DNA of 64,000 nucleotides from Rhynchopus sp. YZ270_cl-10 (lineage: Eukaryota > Euglenozoa > Diplonemea > Diplonemida > Diplonemidae). Numbering within the stretch: the first letter of the stretch is position 1; every line of letters starts with the position of its first letter. The translations under genes and the position numbers were made by a program. The notes beneath the pieces are model-generated. The model was not told where the DNA came from. It made no database searches and was given only the letters and a program-made list of their open reading frames with translations. Location of the stretch: contig OZ037914.1 in NCBI GenBank assembly GCA_964035575.1, positions 444,176-508,175 of the forward strand, written 5' to 3'. Below, in pieces: positions 40,725 through 53,300 of this stretch.

Positions 40725-41663
40725 TCACTTGTCAAGTGTCATCATCGGGGCGTCCATGTCGGGAGTGGCAGACTCAAAGTCCTTCCCCACACACGTCGCA
40801 GGCGCACATCCGAGGGACGGCCCCGCCGACAGCCTGCACATGTTCGTGTGGCACGTGCCCTGCTTCCACTGGCAGAACCCGTGCAGCGCAGGGTCCTCGC
40901 AGGCCTCGTCCACCTCAAGCATCGGGCACACAAGGCTCGACCCCTGGCTCAGCGCAAACACAACCCACTCTGCGTCCTCCTTCACCTCGATGCTCAGTGT
41001 CTCCCCAGCAGGCACAGTCTTCCGCCACGACGTCATGTGGTGTCCCAGTCCGTGTGCCTTCCCGGTCTTGAAGTGCGGGCCGCAGCTCGACCGCTCAAAC
41101 CCAGCCTTTGCCAGTGTCGCAGGCACGTCACCCTTCTTCGCCTCACACGGGCTGCACTCGTACATGAACACCACAGCGTCGCACGCACCCGCAGGACCCT
41201 CGGGGCACGTGTACCGCACCTCAGTCCCACCCAGCACCGTCTTCTCACGTGGCACAAGCGCCGTCCACCCGTTCAGGTAGTACGGCGGCAGTGCGTGCAG
41301 CGACGAGCGTGCGTCCAGCCCCGTGTCCCACAGCTCCATCCCCTCGTGCAGGAACGTGTTCCCCACAGGGTCGTTCGGGAACGGCTCCATCATCGCAATC
41401 GTCGCAAGCGGCACACTCGCACACTCCGGCACCGCCATGTCCGCACCCTGGCACAGCCCACTTCCCAGACGGCACTGCCTCGCACCCGCCCCGTCCACAC
41501 AGTACCCGTCTGCGTCAGGCGTCAGCCAGTTGTCCCCCGCACCCCCACGCACGCAGCACGACCCACACGCCGCAGAGCACTGCATCCCAAACCCGCTCAG
41601 CGACAGTGCCGGTGTTGCAAGCGCAAGCCCCATTGTTGCCAGCACAGCCATCCGTGACGACAT
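40725..41663 (-). CDS. Secreted Cys-rich protein of unknown function, copy B, 312 aa
   Basis: Same length and, from the translations, identical to copy A at all but one residue (Met for Val in the IAM(V/M)EPF segment). It has the same signal peptide, paired Cys-rich ends and beta-rich centre. Both copies retain an intact frame, promoter-proximal sequence and 3' flank, so both could be expressed. The promoter differs by indels: the GGTTGTGG repeat is shorter and sequence beyond about 41740 is unrelated. Confidence 0.85.
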   Translation of the reverse strand: MSSRMAVLATMGLALATPALSLSGFGMQCSAACGSCCVRGGAGDNWLTPDADGYCVDGAGARQCRLGSGLCQGADMAVPECASVPLATIAMMEPFPNDPVGNTFLHEGMELWDTGLDARSSLHALPPYYLNGWTALVPREKTVLGGTEVRYTCPEGPAGACDAVVFMYECSPCEAKKGDVPATLAKAGFERSSCGPHFKTGKAHGLGHHMTSWRKTVPAGETLSIEVKEDAEWVVFALSQGSSLVCPMLEVDEACEDPALHGFCQWKQGTCHTNMCRLSAGPSLGCAPATCVGKDFESATPDMDAPMMTLDK

Positions 41664-42547
41664 CGTTGTGTGTGGTTGTGGTTGTGTTGGGGTGTGTGGG
41701 TCGGTTGTGTCTTGTTGAAAGATAAATGTGTTATCTGCAAAAGGTTTGTGTGTGGTGTGTGTTGTCGAAAGGAGACAGAGTGAAATGGGTTTCTCATGAT
41801 TTCTTTTGTCAGATGGTATGAGAAGAGCACAACACGGCCCTGTTCAGGTGACATCAAAACAAAGATTGCGTGAAAGTTTTCAAAAGCAACTTCAGATCTG
41901 AAGCCACGCATCCATTTCTCTTCGTATTCGATTGGGTGTGCGGGTGATTGGCAGCGTTGTGACTTCTTTAAAAATGTGTGAAACACTAGTTGATAGATAC
42001 ACTGCCTAATCTTGCGTAACACATTTAATTAGTGACGTTTATGAATCACTTTCACTTCTGCTCTCGGGAGGATTGGTACTCCAGAGTACATCCTAAACAC
42101 TTGGGTGGTCAACAAAATAACACGTGTTGGATTGTTCCACTGGAAATATGCAGCGTCCAAAAAACCATTTGCGGCTTTCCGTACCGTATTTGAGCACTCA
42201 CGCGAAGATTTTTGGCTCCCTTAAAGCTTCGCGGAACTCCCTTGAAGAATTTATGTCCTCCCTTCATTACTGGCGCCTCTTTGGGCGAGGAAACCTGCGA
42301 AAAGCTTTTTAAAACTTCCTAAAACCGCTTCTTCGACTTATTCCGCGTATTTTCACATGTCGGCCGTCCGGTCGGCACCGCAGAGGGTGCCAACGTGCAC
42401 TCCCCCAACCGATGCTTCCTGACGACACACGCAAAAACACACAAAAAAAACCACCGTGTTTGGTGCTATATCACCCGATCCGGGTGTTTTGCGCACATAC
42501 CCACGGATATGGGGAGGGAAACGCGACTTCCCGGTTTCAAAACCATT
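41664..42547. other. Intergenic, no gene seen
   Basis: Unique-looking sequence without supported ORFs, leading into the repeat-rich edge of the satellite. Confidence 0.6.
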
Positions 42548-42960
42548 TGTAACCCTCCAGAGGTCTCAAGGGATTCCCTTGAGAGCTAAGAGGATTCCCT
42601 TGAGAGCACCAAAAATTCCCGCGAGAGAATGTGCGTTTTGGTGACTGAAACCGGCCAAAAACTTTTTAAAACGGCCCACAACCTGGTTTCTGCGACTCGA
42701 AAAGCGTATCCGCATGCTTTTGGGCGTCCGTAGGTCACAAACGATGGTACCCATGTGGGCCGAAAAACCTACGTGTTTGTACACAAAACACCACAAAAGC
42801 GCTTGTTTGCAGGCAGTTCGGGTCGAAAACGACCTCTTCGGGTCACAAAGCTACATCCCTCCCTCCCTTGGCCCTCGGGCTGCCCTTTCGGGAGGTCAGG
42901 GCGCCCTGACCTCCCTCAAGGGCGCCCTCGGGCTCTGGCGGGAGGGAGGGAAATAGCTAG
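42548..42960 (+). repeat. Direct repeat flanking the compact element, copy 1
   Basis: It matches 43917-44262: GTAACCCTCCAGAGGTCTC, GGCCAAAAACTTTTTAAAAC, GATGGTACCCATGTGGGCCG and CAAGCGCTTTTGTGG (complement). Copy 1 has an extra block of GGATTCCCTTGAGAGC repeats. Ends in C/T-rich GGGAGGTCAGGGCGCCCTGACC palindromic sequence. Confidence 0.85.
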
Positions 42961-43020
42961 CTTGGGCCTTACACGAGTGTACACATATGCACAAACATGC
43001 CAGGTAGTGTCACAAAAAAA

Positions 43021-43915
43021 TTTAGTTTTTTTTGGCAATCCTTAACACTCACTGGCTGGTGTGGTTGATGTATGAAAGGTTTGCAACGCACACAAGCCAA
43101 CGCAACCGATGCGATACGTTTCTTGCGTTCACATCGTTCCGTTCAGATCGGAACGATGTGAACGGAACGAATGCAACCGACGCAACGCAACCGTTCGGTA
43201 CGTAACGTCTCGAACCAAAGACACGGAAGCAACGCAACGCACCGAACGCAACGCATCCAACGCAATGCAAGCGATGAGTACGTAACGATCTGTATGCAAC
43301 GAACGCAACGCAACGAACGCAACGCAACCGATGTGTACGAAACGATCGGAACGCAACGAACGTAACCAACCGAACACAACCAACGCAACGCAACCGCTCC
43401 GTACGTTGCACTCTGTATATAACGATCTCTACACAACGAACGCAACGCATGCAACACAACGTAACCGGTGTGCACGTAGCTATGTGTACGCAACGTAGCG
43501 AACGCAACGCAACCAACGCAACGAGTGGTTACAAACCCCCACGCATGGTTCTCGCAGCGCGCTGGCACGTTTCCCAAGCCGGAAACCCGGTTACCTGCCT
43601 GAAAAACCGGGTTTTCGGCCAAAACGCCTGTTTTGCCTGTAGAACCCTGTAGAACCCTTAAGAAACACGTGTAAAAAAGGGGTACTCGCGACACCCTCGT
43701 TTCAGGGTCTGTCAGGGTTTGGAGGTCTTTGCTTCAGAGAAAGTCTCCTAAAAACCTCCTATCTTCCCAAGAATCCACTTTTTTGACCTCTTTGGACGTT
43801 TAGGGACCTGAAAAAAAATGGCCGAAACCCACCCTGGGGGGGGGGGTGGGGTGGGAGGGTGGGTGGGAGGTGATCAGCAACCTTAAAGACCTTAACACCG
43901 AGTGTTAAGGAACTT
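43021..43915 (-). mobile_element. Compact inverted copy of the outer element
   Basis: The reverse complement matches 4613-4676 joined directly to ~10235-11239, without the 5.5-kb inner insertion. It ends in CCTTAACACTC / GAGTGTTAAGG. It contains the degenerate GTTGCGTT array (43095-43530). No coding capacity recognised, so it is probably non-autonomous. Confidence 0.7.
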
Positions 43916-43916
43916 T

Positions 43917-44262
43917 GTAACCCTCCAGAGGTCTCAAGGGATTCCGGCCAAAACCGGCCAAAAACTTTTTAAAACGGCCCACAACCTGCTTTCTGCGACT
44001 CGAAAAGCGTATTCGCATGCTTTTGGGCGTCCATGGGCCACAAACGATGGTACCCATGTGGGCCGAAAAACATACGTGTTTGTACACAAAACACCACAAA
44101 AGCGCTTGTTTGCAGGCAGTTCGGGTAGAAAACGACCTCTTCGGGTCACAAAGCTACATCCCTCCCTCCCTTGTCCCTCGGGATTCCCTTTCGGGAGGTC
44201 AGGGCGCCCTGACCTCCCTCAAGGGATCCCTCGGGCTCTGGCGGGAGGGAGGGAAATAGCTA
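43917..44262 (+). repeat. Direct repeat flanking the compact element, copy 2
   Basis: Copy of 42548-42960 lacking the internal GGATTCCCTTGAGAGC block. Directly followed by the satellite lead-in. Confidence 0.85.
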
Positions 44263-44340
44263 TTCGGGCCGGTTTCCCTCCCGGTTGCTTTCCGCAACCT
44301 CCAGACAAAGATTCACGGGCGCACCTTTCTTTTTTTTCTG

Positions 44341-47300
44341 CGTTTTGTTACTTACAAAACCTACTCCTTGAGCCGGCGCATTTTGTTGCGTACAAAACCG
44401 ACGCTTTTAGACGGTGCGTTTTGTAGCATACAAAAGCGACGCTTTTAGACGGTGCGTTCTGTTGCGTACAAAACCGGCGCTTTTAGACGGTGCGTTCTGT
44501 TGCGTACAAAACCGACGCTTTTAGACGGTGCGTTCTGTTGCGTACAAAACCGGCGCTTTTAGACGGTGCGTTCTGTTGCGTACAAAACCGGCGCTTGTAG
44601 ACGGTGCGTTTTGTAGCGTACAAAACCGACGCTTTTAGACGGTGCGTTTTGTTACGTACAAAACCGACGCTTTTAGACGGTGCGTTTTGTAGCGTACAAA
44701 ACCGACGCTTTTAGACGGTGCGTTCTGTTACGTACAAAACCAGCGCTTTTAGACGGTGCGTTCTGTTACGTACAAAACCGACGCTTTTAGACGGTGCGTT
44801 CTGTTACGTACAAAACCGACGCTTTTAGACGGTGCGTTTTGTAGCGTACAAAACCGACGCTTTTAGACGGTGCGTTCTGTTACGTACAAAACCAGCGCTT
44901 TTAGACGGTGCGTTCTGTTGCGTACAAAACCAGCGCTTTTAGACGGTGCGTTTTGTTGCGTACAAAACGGGCGCTTTTAGACGGTGCGTTCTGTTGCGTA
45001 CAAAACCGGCGCTTTTAGACGGTGCGTTCTGTTGCGTACAAAACCGACGCTTTTAGACGGTGCGTTCTGTTGCGTACAAAACCGGCGCTTGTAGACGGTG
45101 CGTTTTGTAGCGTACAAAACCGACGCTTTTAGACGGTGCGTTTTGTTACGTACAAAACCGACGCTTTTAGACGGTGCGTTTTGTAGCGTACAAAACCGAC
45201 GCTTTTAGACGGTGCGTTCTGTTACGTACAAAACCAGCGCTTTTAGACGGTGCGTTTTGTTACGTACAAAACCGGCGCTTTTAGACGGTGCGTTTTGTAG
45301 CGTACAAAACCGACGCTTTTAGACGGTGCGTTCTGTTACGTACAAAACCAGCGCTTTTAGACGGTGCGTTTTGTTACGTACAAAACCGGCGCTTTTAGAC
45401 GGTGCGTTCTGTTGCGTACAAAACCGACGCTTTTAGACGGTGCGTTCTGTTGCGTACAAAACCGGCGCTTTTAGACGGTGCGTTCTGTTGCGTACAAAAC
45501 CGACGCTTGTAGACGGTGCGTTCTGTTGCGTACAAAACCGGCGCTTTTAGACGGTGCGTTCTGTTGCGTACAAAACCGGCGCTTTTAGACGGTGCGTTTT
45601 GTTACGTACAAAACCGGCGCTTTTAGACGGTGCGTTTTGTTACGTACAAAACCGACGCTTTTAGACGGTGCGTTCTGTTACGTACAAAACCAGCGCTTTT
45701 AGACGGTGCGTTCTGTTACGTACAAAACCGGCGCTTTTAGACGGTGCGTTTTGTAGCGTACAAAACCGACGCTTTTAGACGGTGCGTTCTGTTACGTACA
45801 AAACCAGCGCTTTTAGACGGTGCGTTTTGTTACGTACAAAACCGGCGCTTTTAGACGGTGCGTTCTGTTGCGTACAAAACCGACGCTTTTAGACGGTGCG
45901 TTCTGTTGCGTACAAAACCGGCGCTTTTAGACGGTGCGTTTTGTTACGTACAAAACCGGCGCTTTTAGACGGTGCGTTCTGTTGCGTACAAAACCGACGC
46001 TTTTAGACGGTGCGTTCTGTTGCGTACAAAACCGACGCTTTTAGACGGTGCGTTTTGTAGCGTACAAAACCGACGCTTTTAGACGGTGCGTTCTGTTGCG
46101 TACAAAACCGACGCTTTTAGACGGTGCGTTTTGTAGCGTACAAAACCGACGCTTTTAGACGGTGCGTTTTGTAGCGTACAAAACCGACGCTTTTAGACGG
46201 TGCGTTCTGTTGCGTACAAAACCGACGCTTTTAGACGGTGCGTTCTGTTGCGTACAAAACCGGCGCTTTTAGACGGTGCGTTTTGTAGCGTACAAAACCG
46301 GCGCTTTTAGACGGTGCGTTCTGTTGCGTACAAAACCGACGCTTTTAGACGGTGCGTTCTGTTGCGTACAAAACCGGCGCTTGTAGACGGTGCGTTTTGT
46401 AGCGTACAAAACCGACGCTTTTAGACGGTGCGTTCTGTTACGTACAAAACCAGCGCTTTTAGACGGTGCGTTTTGTTACGTACAAAACCGGCGCTTTTAG
46501 ACGGTGCGTTCTGTTGCGTACAAAACCGACGCTTTTAGACGGTGCGTTCTGTTACGTACAAAACCAGCGCTTTTAGACGGTGCGTTTTGTTACGTACAAA
46601 ACCGGCGCTTTTAGACGGTGCGTTCTGTTGCGTACAAAACCGACGCTTTTAGACGGTGCGTTCTGTTGCGTACAAAACCGGCGCTTGTAGACGGTGCGTT
46701 TTGTAGCGTACAAAACCGACGCTTTTAGACGGTGCGTTCTGTTACGTACAAAACCAGCGCTTTTAGACGGTGCGTTTTGTTACGTACAAAACCGACGCTT
46801 GTAGACGGTGCGTTCTGTTGCGTACAAAACCGACGCTTGTAGACGGTGCGTTCTGTTGCGTACAAAACCGGCGCTTTTAGACGGTGCGTTCTGTTACGTA
46901 CAAAACCAGCGCTTTTAGACGGTGCGTTTTGTTACGTACAAAACCGGCGCTTTTAGACGGTGCGTTCTGTTGCGTACAAAACCGACGCTTTTAGACGGTG
47001 CGTTCTGTTGCGTACAAAACCGACGCTTTTAGACGGTGCGTTCTGTTGCGTACAAAACCGGCGCTTTTAGACGGTGCGTTCTGTTACGTACAAAACCAGC
47101 GCTTTTAGACGGTGCGTTTTGTTACGTACAAAACCGGCGCTTTTAGACGGTGCGTTCTGTTGCGTACAAAACCGACGCTTTTAGACGGTGCGTTCTGTTG
47201 CGTACAAAACCGGCGCTTTTAGACGGTGCGTTCTGTTACGTACAAAACCAGCGCTTTTAGACGGTGCGTTTTGTTACGTACAAAACCGGCGCTTTTAGAC

Positions 47301-50300
47301 GGTGCGTTTTGTAGCGTACAAAACCGGCGCTTTTAGACGGTGCGTTCTGTTACGTACAAAACCAGCGCTTTTAGACGGTGCGTTTTGTTACGTACAAAAC
47401 CGGCGCTTTTAGACGGTGCGTTTTGTAGCGTACAAAACCGACGCTTTTAGACGGTGCGTTTTGTTACGTACAAAACCGACGCTTTTAGACGGTGCGTTCT
47501 GTTACGTACAAAACCAGCGCTTTTAGACGGTGCGTTTTGTTACGTACAAAACCGGCGCTTTTAGACGGTGCGTTTTGTAGCGTACAAAACCGACGCTTTT
47601 AGACGGTGCGTTCTGTTGCGTACAAAACCGGCGCTTTTAGACGGTGCGTTTTGTAGCGTACAAAACCGACGCTTTTAGACGGTGCGTTTTGTTACGTACA
47701 AAACCAGCGCTTTTAGACGGTGCGTTTTGTTACGTACAAAACCGGCGCTTTTAGACGGTGCGTTCTGTTGCGTACAAAACCGACGCTTTTAGACGGTGCG
47801 TTCTGTTGCGTACAAAACCGGCGCTTTTAGACGGTGCGTTCTGTTGCGTACAAAACCGACGCTTGTAGACGGTGCGTTCTGTTGCGTACAAAACCGACGC
47901 TTTTAGACGGTGCGTTCTGTTGCGTACAAAACCGACGCTTTTAGACGGTGCGTTTTGTAGCGTACAAAACCGACGCTTTTAGACGGTGCGTTTTGTAGCG
48001 TACAAAACCGACGCTTTTAGACGGTGCGTTCTGTTGCGTACAAAACCGACGCTTTTAGACGGTGCGTTTTGTAGCGTACAAAACCGACGCTTTTAGACGG
48101 TGCGTTTTGTAGCGTACAAAACCGACGCTTTTAGACGGTGCGTTTTGTAGCGTACAAAACCGACGCTTTTAGACGGTGCGTTTTGTTACGTACAAAACCG
48201 GCGCTTTTAGACGGTGCGTTTTGTAGCGTACAAAACCGACGCTTTTAGACGGTGCGTTCTGTTACGTACAAAACCAGCGCTTTTAGACGGTGCGTTTTGT
48301 TACGTACAAAACCGGCGCTTTTAGACGGTGCGTTCTGTTGCGTACAAAACCGACGCTTTTAGACGGTGCGTTCTGTTGCGTACAAAACCGGCGCTTTTAG
48401 ACGGTGCGTTCTGTTGCGTACAAAACCGACGCTTGTAGACGGTGCGTTCTGTTGCGTACAAAACCGACGCTTTTAGACGGTGCGTTCTGTTGCGTACAAA
48501 ACCGGCGCTTTTAGACGGTGCGTTTTGTAGCGTACAAAACCGACGCTTTTAGACGGTGCGTTTTGTAGCGTACAAAACCGACGCTTTTAGACGGTGCGTT
48601 TTGTAGCGTACAAAACCGACGCTTTTAGACGGTGCGTTCTGTTACGTACAAAACCAGCGCTTTTAGACGGTGCGTTTTGTTACGTACAAAACCGGCGCTT
48701 TTAGACGGTGCGTTTTGTAGCGTACAAAACCGACGCTTTTAGACGGTGCGTTCTGTTACGTACAAAACCAGCGCTTTTAGACGGTGCGTTTTGTTACGTA
48801 CAAAACCGGCGCTTTTAGACGGTGCGTTCTGTTGCGTACAAAACCGACGCTTTTAGACGGTGCGTTCTGTTGCGTACAAAACCGACGCTTGTAGACGGTG
48901 CGTTCTGTTGCGTACAAAACCGACGCTTTTAGACGGTGCGTTCTGTTACGTACACAACCAGCGCTTTTAGACGGTGCGTTTTGTAGCGTACAAAACCGAC
49001 GCTTTTAGACGGTGCGTTTTGTTACGTACAAAACCGGCGCTTTTAGACGGTGCGTTTTGTAGCGTACAAAACCGACGCTTTTAGACGGTGCGTTCTGTTA
49101 CGTACAAAACCAGCGCTTTTAGACGGTGCGTTTTGTTACGTACAAAACCGGCGCTTTTAGACGGTGCGTTTTGTAGCGTACAAAACCGACGCTTTTAGAC
49201 GGTGCGTTCTGTTGCGTACAAAACCAGCGCTTTTAGACGGTGCGTTTTGTTACGTACAAAACCGGCGCTTTTAGACGGTGCGTTCTGTTGCGTACAAAAC
49301 CGACGCTTTTAGACGGTGCGTTCTGTTGCGTACAAAACCGGCGCTTTTAGACGGTGCGTTCTGTTGCGTACAAAACCGACGCTTGTAGACGGTGCGTTCT
49401 GTTGCGTACAAAACCGACGCTTTTAGACGGTGCGTTCTGTTGCGTACAAAACCGACGCTTTTAGACGGTGCGTTTTGTAGCGTACAAAACCGACGCTTTT
49501 AGACGGTGCGTTTTGTAGCGTACAAAACCGACGCTTTTAGACGGTGCGTTTTGTAGCGTACAAAACCGACGCTTTTAGACGGTGCGTTCTGTTGCGTACA
49601 AAACCAGCGCTTTTAGACGGTGCGTTTTGTTACGTACAAAACCGGCGCTTTTAGACGGTGCGTTTTGTAGCGTACAAAACCGACGCTTTTAGACGGTGCG
49701 TTCTGTTGCGTACAAAACCAGCGCTTTTAGACGGTGCGTTTTGTTACGTACAAAACCGGCGCTTTTAGACGGTGCGTTCTGTTGCGTACAAAACCGACGC
49801 TTTTAGACGGTGCGTTTTGTTACGTACAAAACCGGCGCTTTTAGACGGTGCGTTTTGTAGCGTACAAAACCGACGCTTTTAGACGGTGCGTTCTGTTGCG
49901 TACAAAACCAGCGCTTTTAGACGGTGCGTTCTGTTACGTACAAAACCGACGCTTTTAGACGGTGCGTTCTGTAACGTACAAAACCGGCGCTTTTCGACGG
50001 TGCGTTCTGTTGCGTACAAAACCAGCGCTTTTAGACGGTGCGTTTTGTTGCGTACAAAACCGGCGCTTTTAGACGGTGCGTTTTGTAGCGTACAAAACCG
50101 ACGCTTTTAGACGGTGCGTTCTGTTGCGTACAAAACCGGCGCTTTTAGACGGTGCGTTTTGTAGCGTACAAAACCGGCGCTTTTAGACGGTGCGTTCTGT
50201 TGCGTACAAAACCGACGCTTTTAGACGGTGCGTTTTGTAGCGTACAAAACCGGCGCTTTTAGACGGTGCGTTTTGTCGCGTACAAAACCGGCGCTTTTAG

Positions 50301-53300
50301 ACGGTGCGTTCTGTTGCGTACAAAACCGGCGCTTTTAGACGGTGCGTTCTGTTGCGTACAAAACCGACGCTTTTAGACGGTGCGTTCTGTTGCGTACAAA
50401 ACCGGCGCTTTTAGACGGTGCGTTTTGTAGCGTACAAAACCGGCGCTTTTAGACGGTGCGTTCTGTTGCGTACAAAACCGACGCTTTTAGACGGTGCGTT
50501 TTGTAGCGTACAAAACCGGCGCTTTTAGACGGTGCGTTCTGTTGCGTACAAAACCGACGCTTTTAGACGGTGCGTTCTGTTGCGTACAAAACCGGCGCTT
50601 TTAGACGGTGCGTTCTGTTGCGTACAAAACCGACGCTTTTAGACGGTGCGTTCTGTTGCGTACAAAACCGGCGCTTTTAGACGGTGCGTTTTGTAGCGTA
50701 CAAAACCGGCGCTTTTAGACGGTGCGTTTTGTAGCGTACAAAACCGGCGCTTTTAGACGGTGCGTTCTGTTGCGTACAAAACCGGCGCTTTTAGACGGTG
50801 CGTTTTGTAGCGTACAAAACCGGCGCTTTTAGACGGTGCGTTCTGTTGCGTACAAAACCGACGCTTTTAGACGGTGCGTTCTGTTGCGTACAAAACCGGC
50901 GCTTTTAGACGGTGCGTTTTGTAGCGTACAAAACCGGCGCTTTTAGACGGTGCGTTCTGTTGCGTACAAAACCGGCGCTTTTAGACGGTGCGTTCTGTTG
51001 CGTACAAAACCGACGCTTTTAGACGGTGCGTTCTGTTGCGTACAAAACCGGCGCTTGTAGACGGTGCGTTTTGTAGCGTACAAAACCGACGCTTTTAGAC
51101 GGTGCGTTTTGTTACGTACAAAACCGACGCTTTTAGACGGTGCGTTTTGTAGCGTACAAAACCGACGCTTTTAGACGGTGCGTTCTGTTACGTACAAAAC
51201 CAGCGCTTTTAGACGGTGCGTTCTGTTACGTACAAAACCGACGCTTTTAGACGGTGCGTTCTGTTACGTACAAAACCGGCGCTTTTCGACGGTGCGTTCT
51301 GTTGCGTACAAAACCAGCGCTTTTAGACGGTGCGTTTTGTTACGTACAAAACCGGCGCTTTTAGACGGTGCGTTCTGTTGCGTACAAAACCGACGCTTTT
51401 AGACGGTGCGTTCTGTTGCGTACAAAACCGGCGCTTTTAGACGGTGCGTTCTGTTACGTACAAAACCAGCGCTTTTAGACGGTGCGTTTTGTTACGTACA
51501 AAACCGGCGCTTTTAGACGGTGCGTTTTGTAGCGTACAAAACCGACGCTTTTAGACGGTGCGTTCTGTTACGTACAAAACCAGCGCTTTTAGACGGTGCG
51601 TTTTGTTACGTACAAAACCGGCGCTTTTAGACGGTGCGTTTTGTAGCGTACAAAACCGACGCTTTTAGACGGTGCGTTTTGTTACGTACAAAACCGACGC
51701 TTTTAGACGGTGCGTTCTGTTACGTACAAAACCAGCGCTTTTAGACGGTGCGTTTTGTTACGTACAAAACCGGCGCTTTTAGACGGTGCGTTTTGTAGCG
51801 TACAAAACCGACGCTTTTAGACGGTGCGTTCTGTTGCGTACAAAACCGGCGCTTTTAGACGGTGCGTTTTGTAGCGTACAAAACCGACGCTTTTAGACGG
51901 TGCGTTTTGTTACGTACAAAACCAGCGCTTTTAGACGGTGCGTTTTGTTACGTACAAAACCGGCGCTTTTAGACGGTGCGTTCTGTTGCGTACAAAACCG
52001 ACGCTTTTAGACGGTGCGTTCTGTTGCGTACAAAACCGGCGCTTTTAGACGGTGCGTTCTGTTGCGTACAAAACCGACGCTTGTAGACGGTGCGTTCTGT
52101 TGCGTACAAAACCGACGCTTTTAGACGGTGCGTTCTGTTGCGTACAAAACCGACGCTTTTAGACGGTGCGTTTTGTAGCGTACAAAACCGACGCTTTTAG
52201 ACGGTGCGTTTTGTAGCGTACAAAACCGACGCTTTTAGACGGTGCGTTCTGTTGCGTACAAAACCGACGCTTTTAGACGGTGCGTTTTGTAGCGTACAAA
52301 ACCGACGCTTTTAGACGGTGCGTTTTGTAGCGTACAAAACCGACGCTTTTAGACGGTGCGTTTTGTAGCGTACAAAACCGACGCTTTTAGACGGTGCGTT
52401 TTGTTACGTACAAAACCGGCGCTTTTAGACGGTGCGTTTTGTAGCGTACAAAACCGACGCTTTTAGACGGTGCGTTCTGTTACGTACAAAACCAGCGCTT
52501 TTAGACGGTGCGTTTTGTTACGTACAAAACCGGCGCTTTTAGACGGTGCGTTCTGTTGCGTACAAAACCGACGCTTTTAGACGGTGCGTTCTGTTGCGTA
52601 CAAAACCGGCGCTTTTAGACGGTGCGTTCTGTTGCGTACAAAACCGACGCTTGTAGACGGTGCGTTCTGTTGCGTACAAAACCGACGCTTTTAGACGGTG
52701 CGTTCTGTTGCGTACAAAACCGGCGCTTTTAGACGGTGCGTTTTGTAGCGTACAAAACCGACGCTTTTAGACGGTGCGTTTTGTAGCGTACAAAACCGAC
52801 GCTTTTAGACGGTGCGTTTTGTAGCGTACAAAACCGACGCTTTTAGACGGTGCGTTCTGTTACGTACAAAACCAGCGCTTTTAGACGGTGCGTTTTGTTA
52901 CGTACAAAACCGGCGCTTTTAGACGGTGCGTTTTGTAGCGTACAAAACCGACGCTTTTAGACGGTGCGTTCTGTTACGTACAAAACCAGCGCTTTTAGAC
53001 GGTGCGTTTTGTTACGTACAAAACCGGCGCTTTTAGACGGTGCGTTCTGTTGCGTACAAAACCGACGCTTTTAGACGGTGCGTTCTGTTGCGTACAAAAC
53101 CGGCGCTTTTAGACGGTGCGTTCTGTTGCGTACAAAACCGACGCTTGTAGACGGTGCGTTCTGTTGCGTACAAAACCGACGCTTTTAGACGGTGCGTTCT
53201 GTTACGTACACAACCAGCGCTTTTAGACGGTGCGTTTTGTAGCGTACAAAACCGACGCTTTTAGACGGTGCGTTTTGTTACGTACAAAACCGGCGCTTTT

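Larger units (their letters stand above)
39810..41740. repeat. Segmental duplication, copy B
   Basis: Near-identical to 30376-32130. Differences visible by eye in the coding part are a handful of single bases over 939 bp. Confidence 0.95.

Noticed and set aside
42548-44262. LTR retroelement with the two direct repeats as LTRs
   Set aside because: The direct repeats lack TG..CA ends, a primer-binding site and any retroelement gene between them; the interior is the compact TIR-like element, so a tandem duplication split by an insertion fits better.
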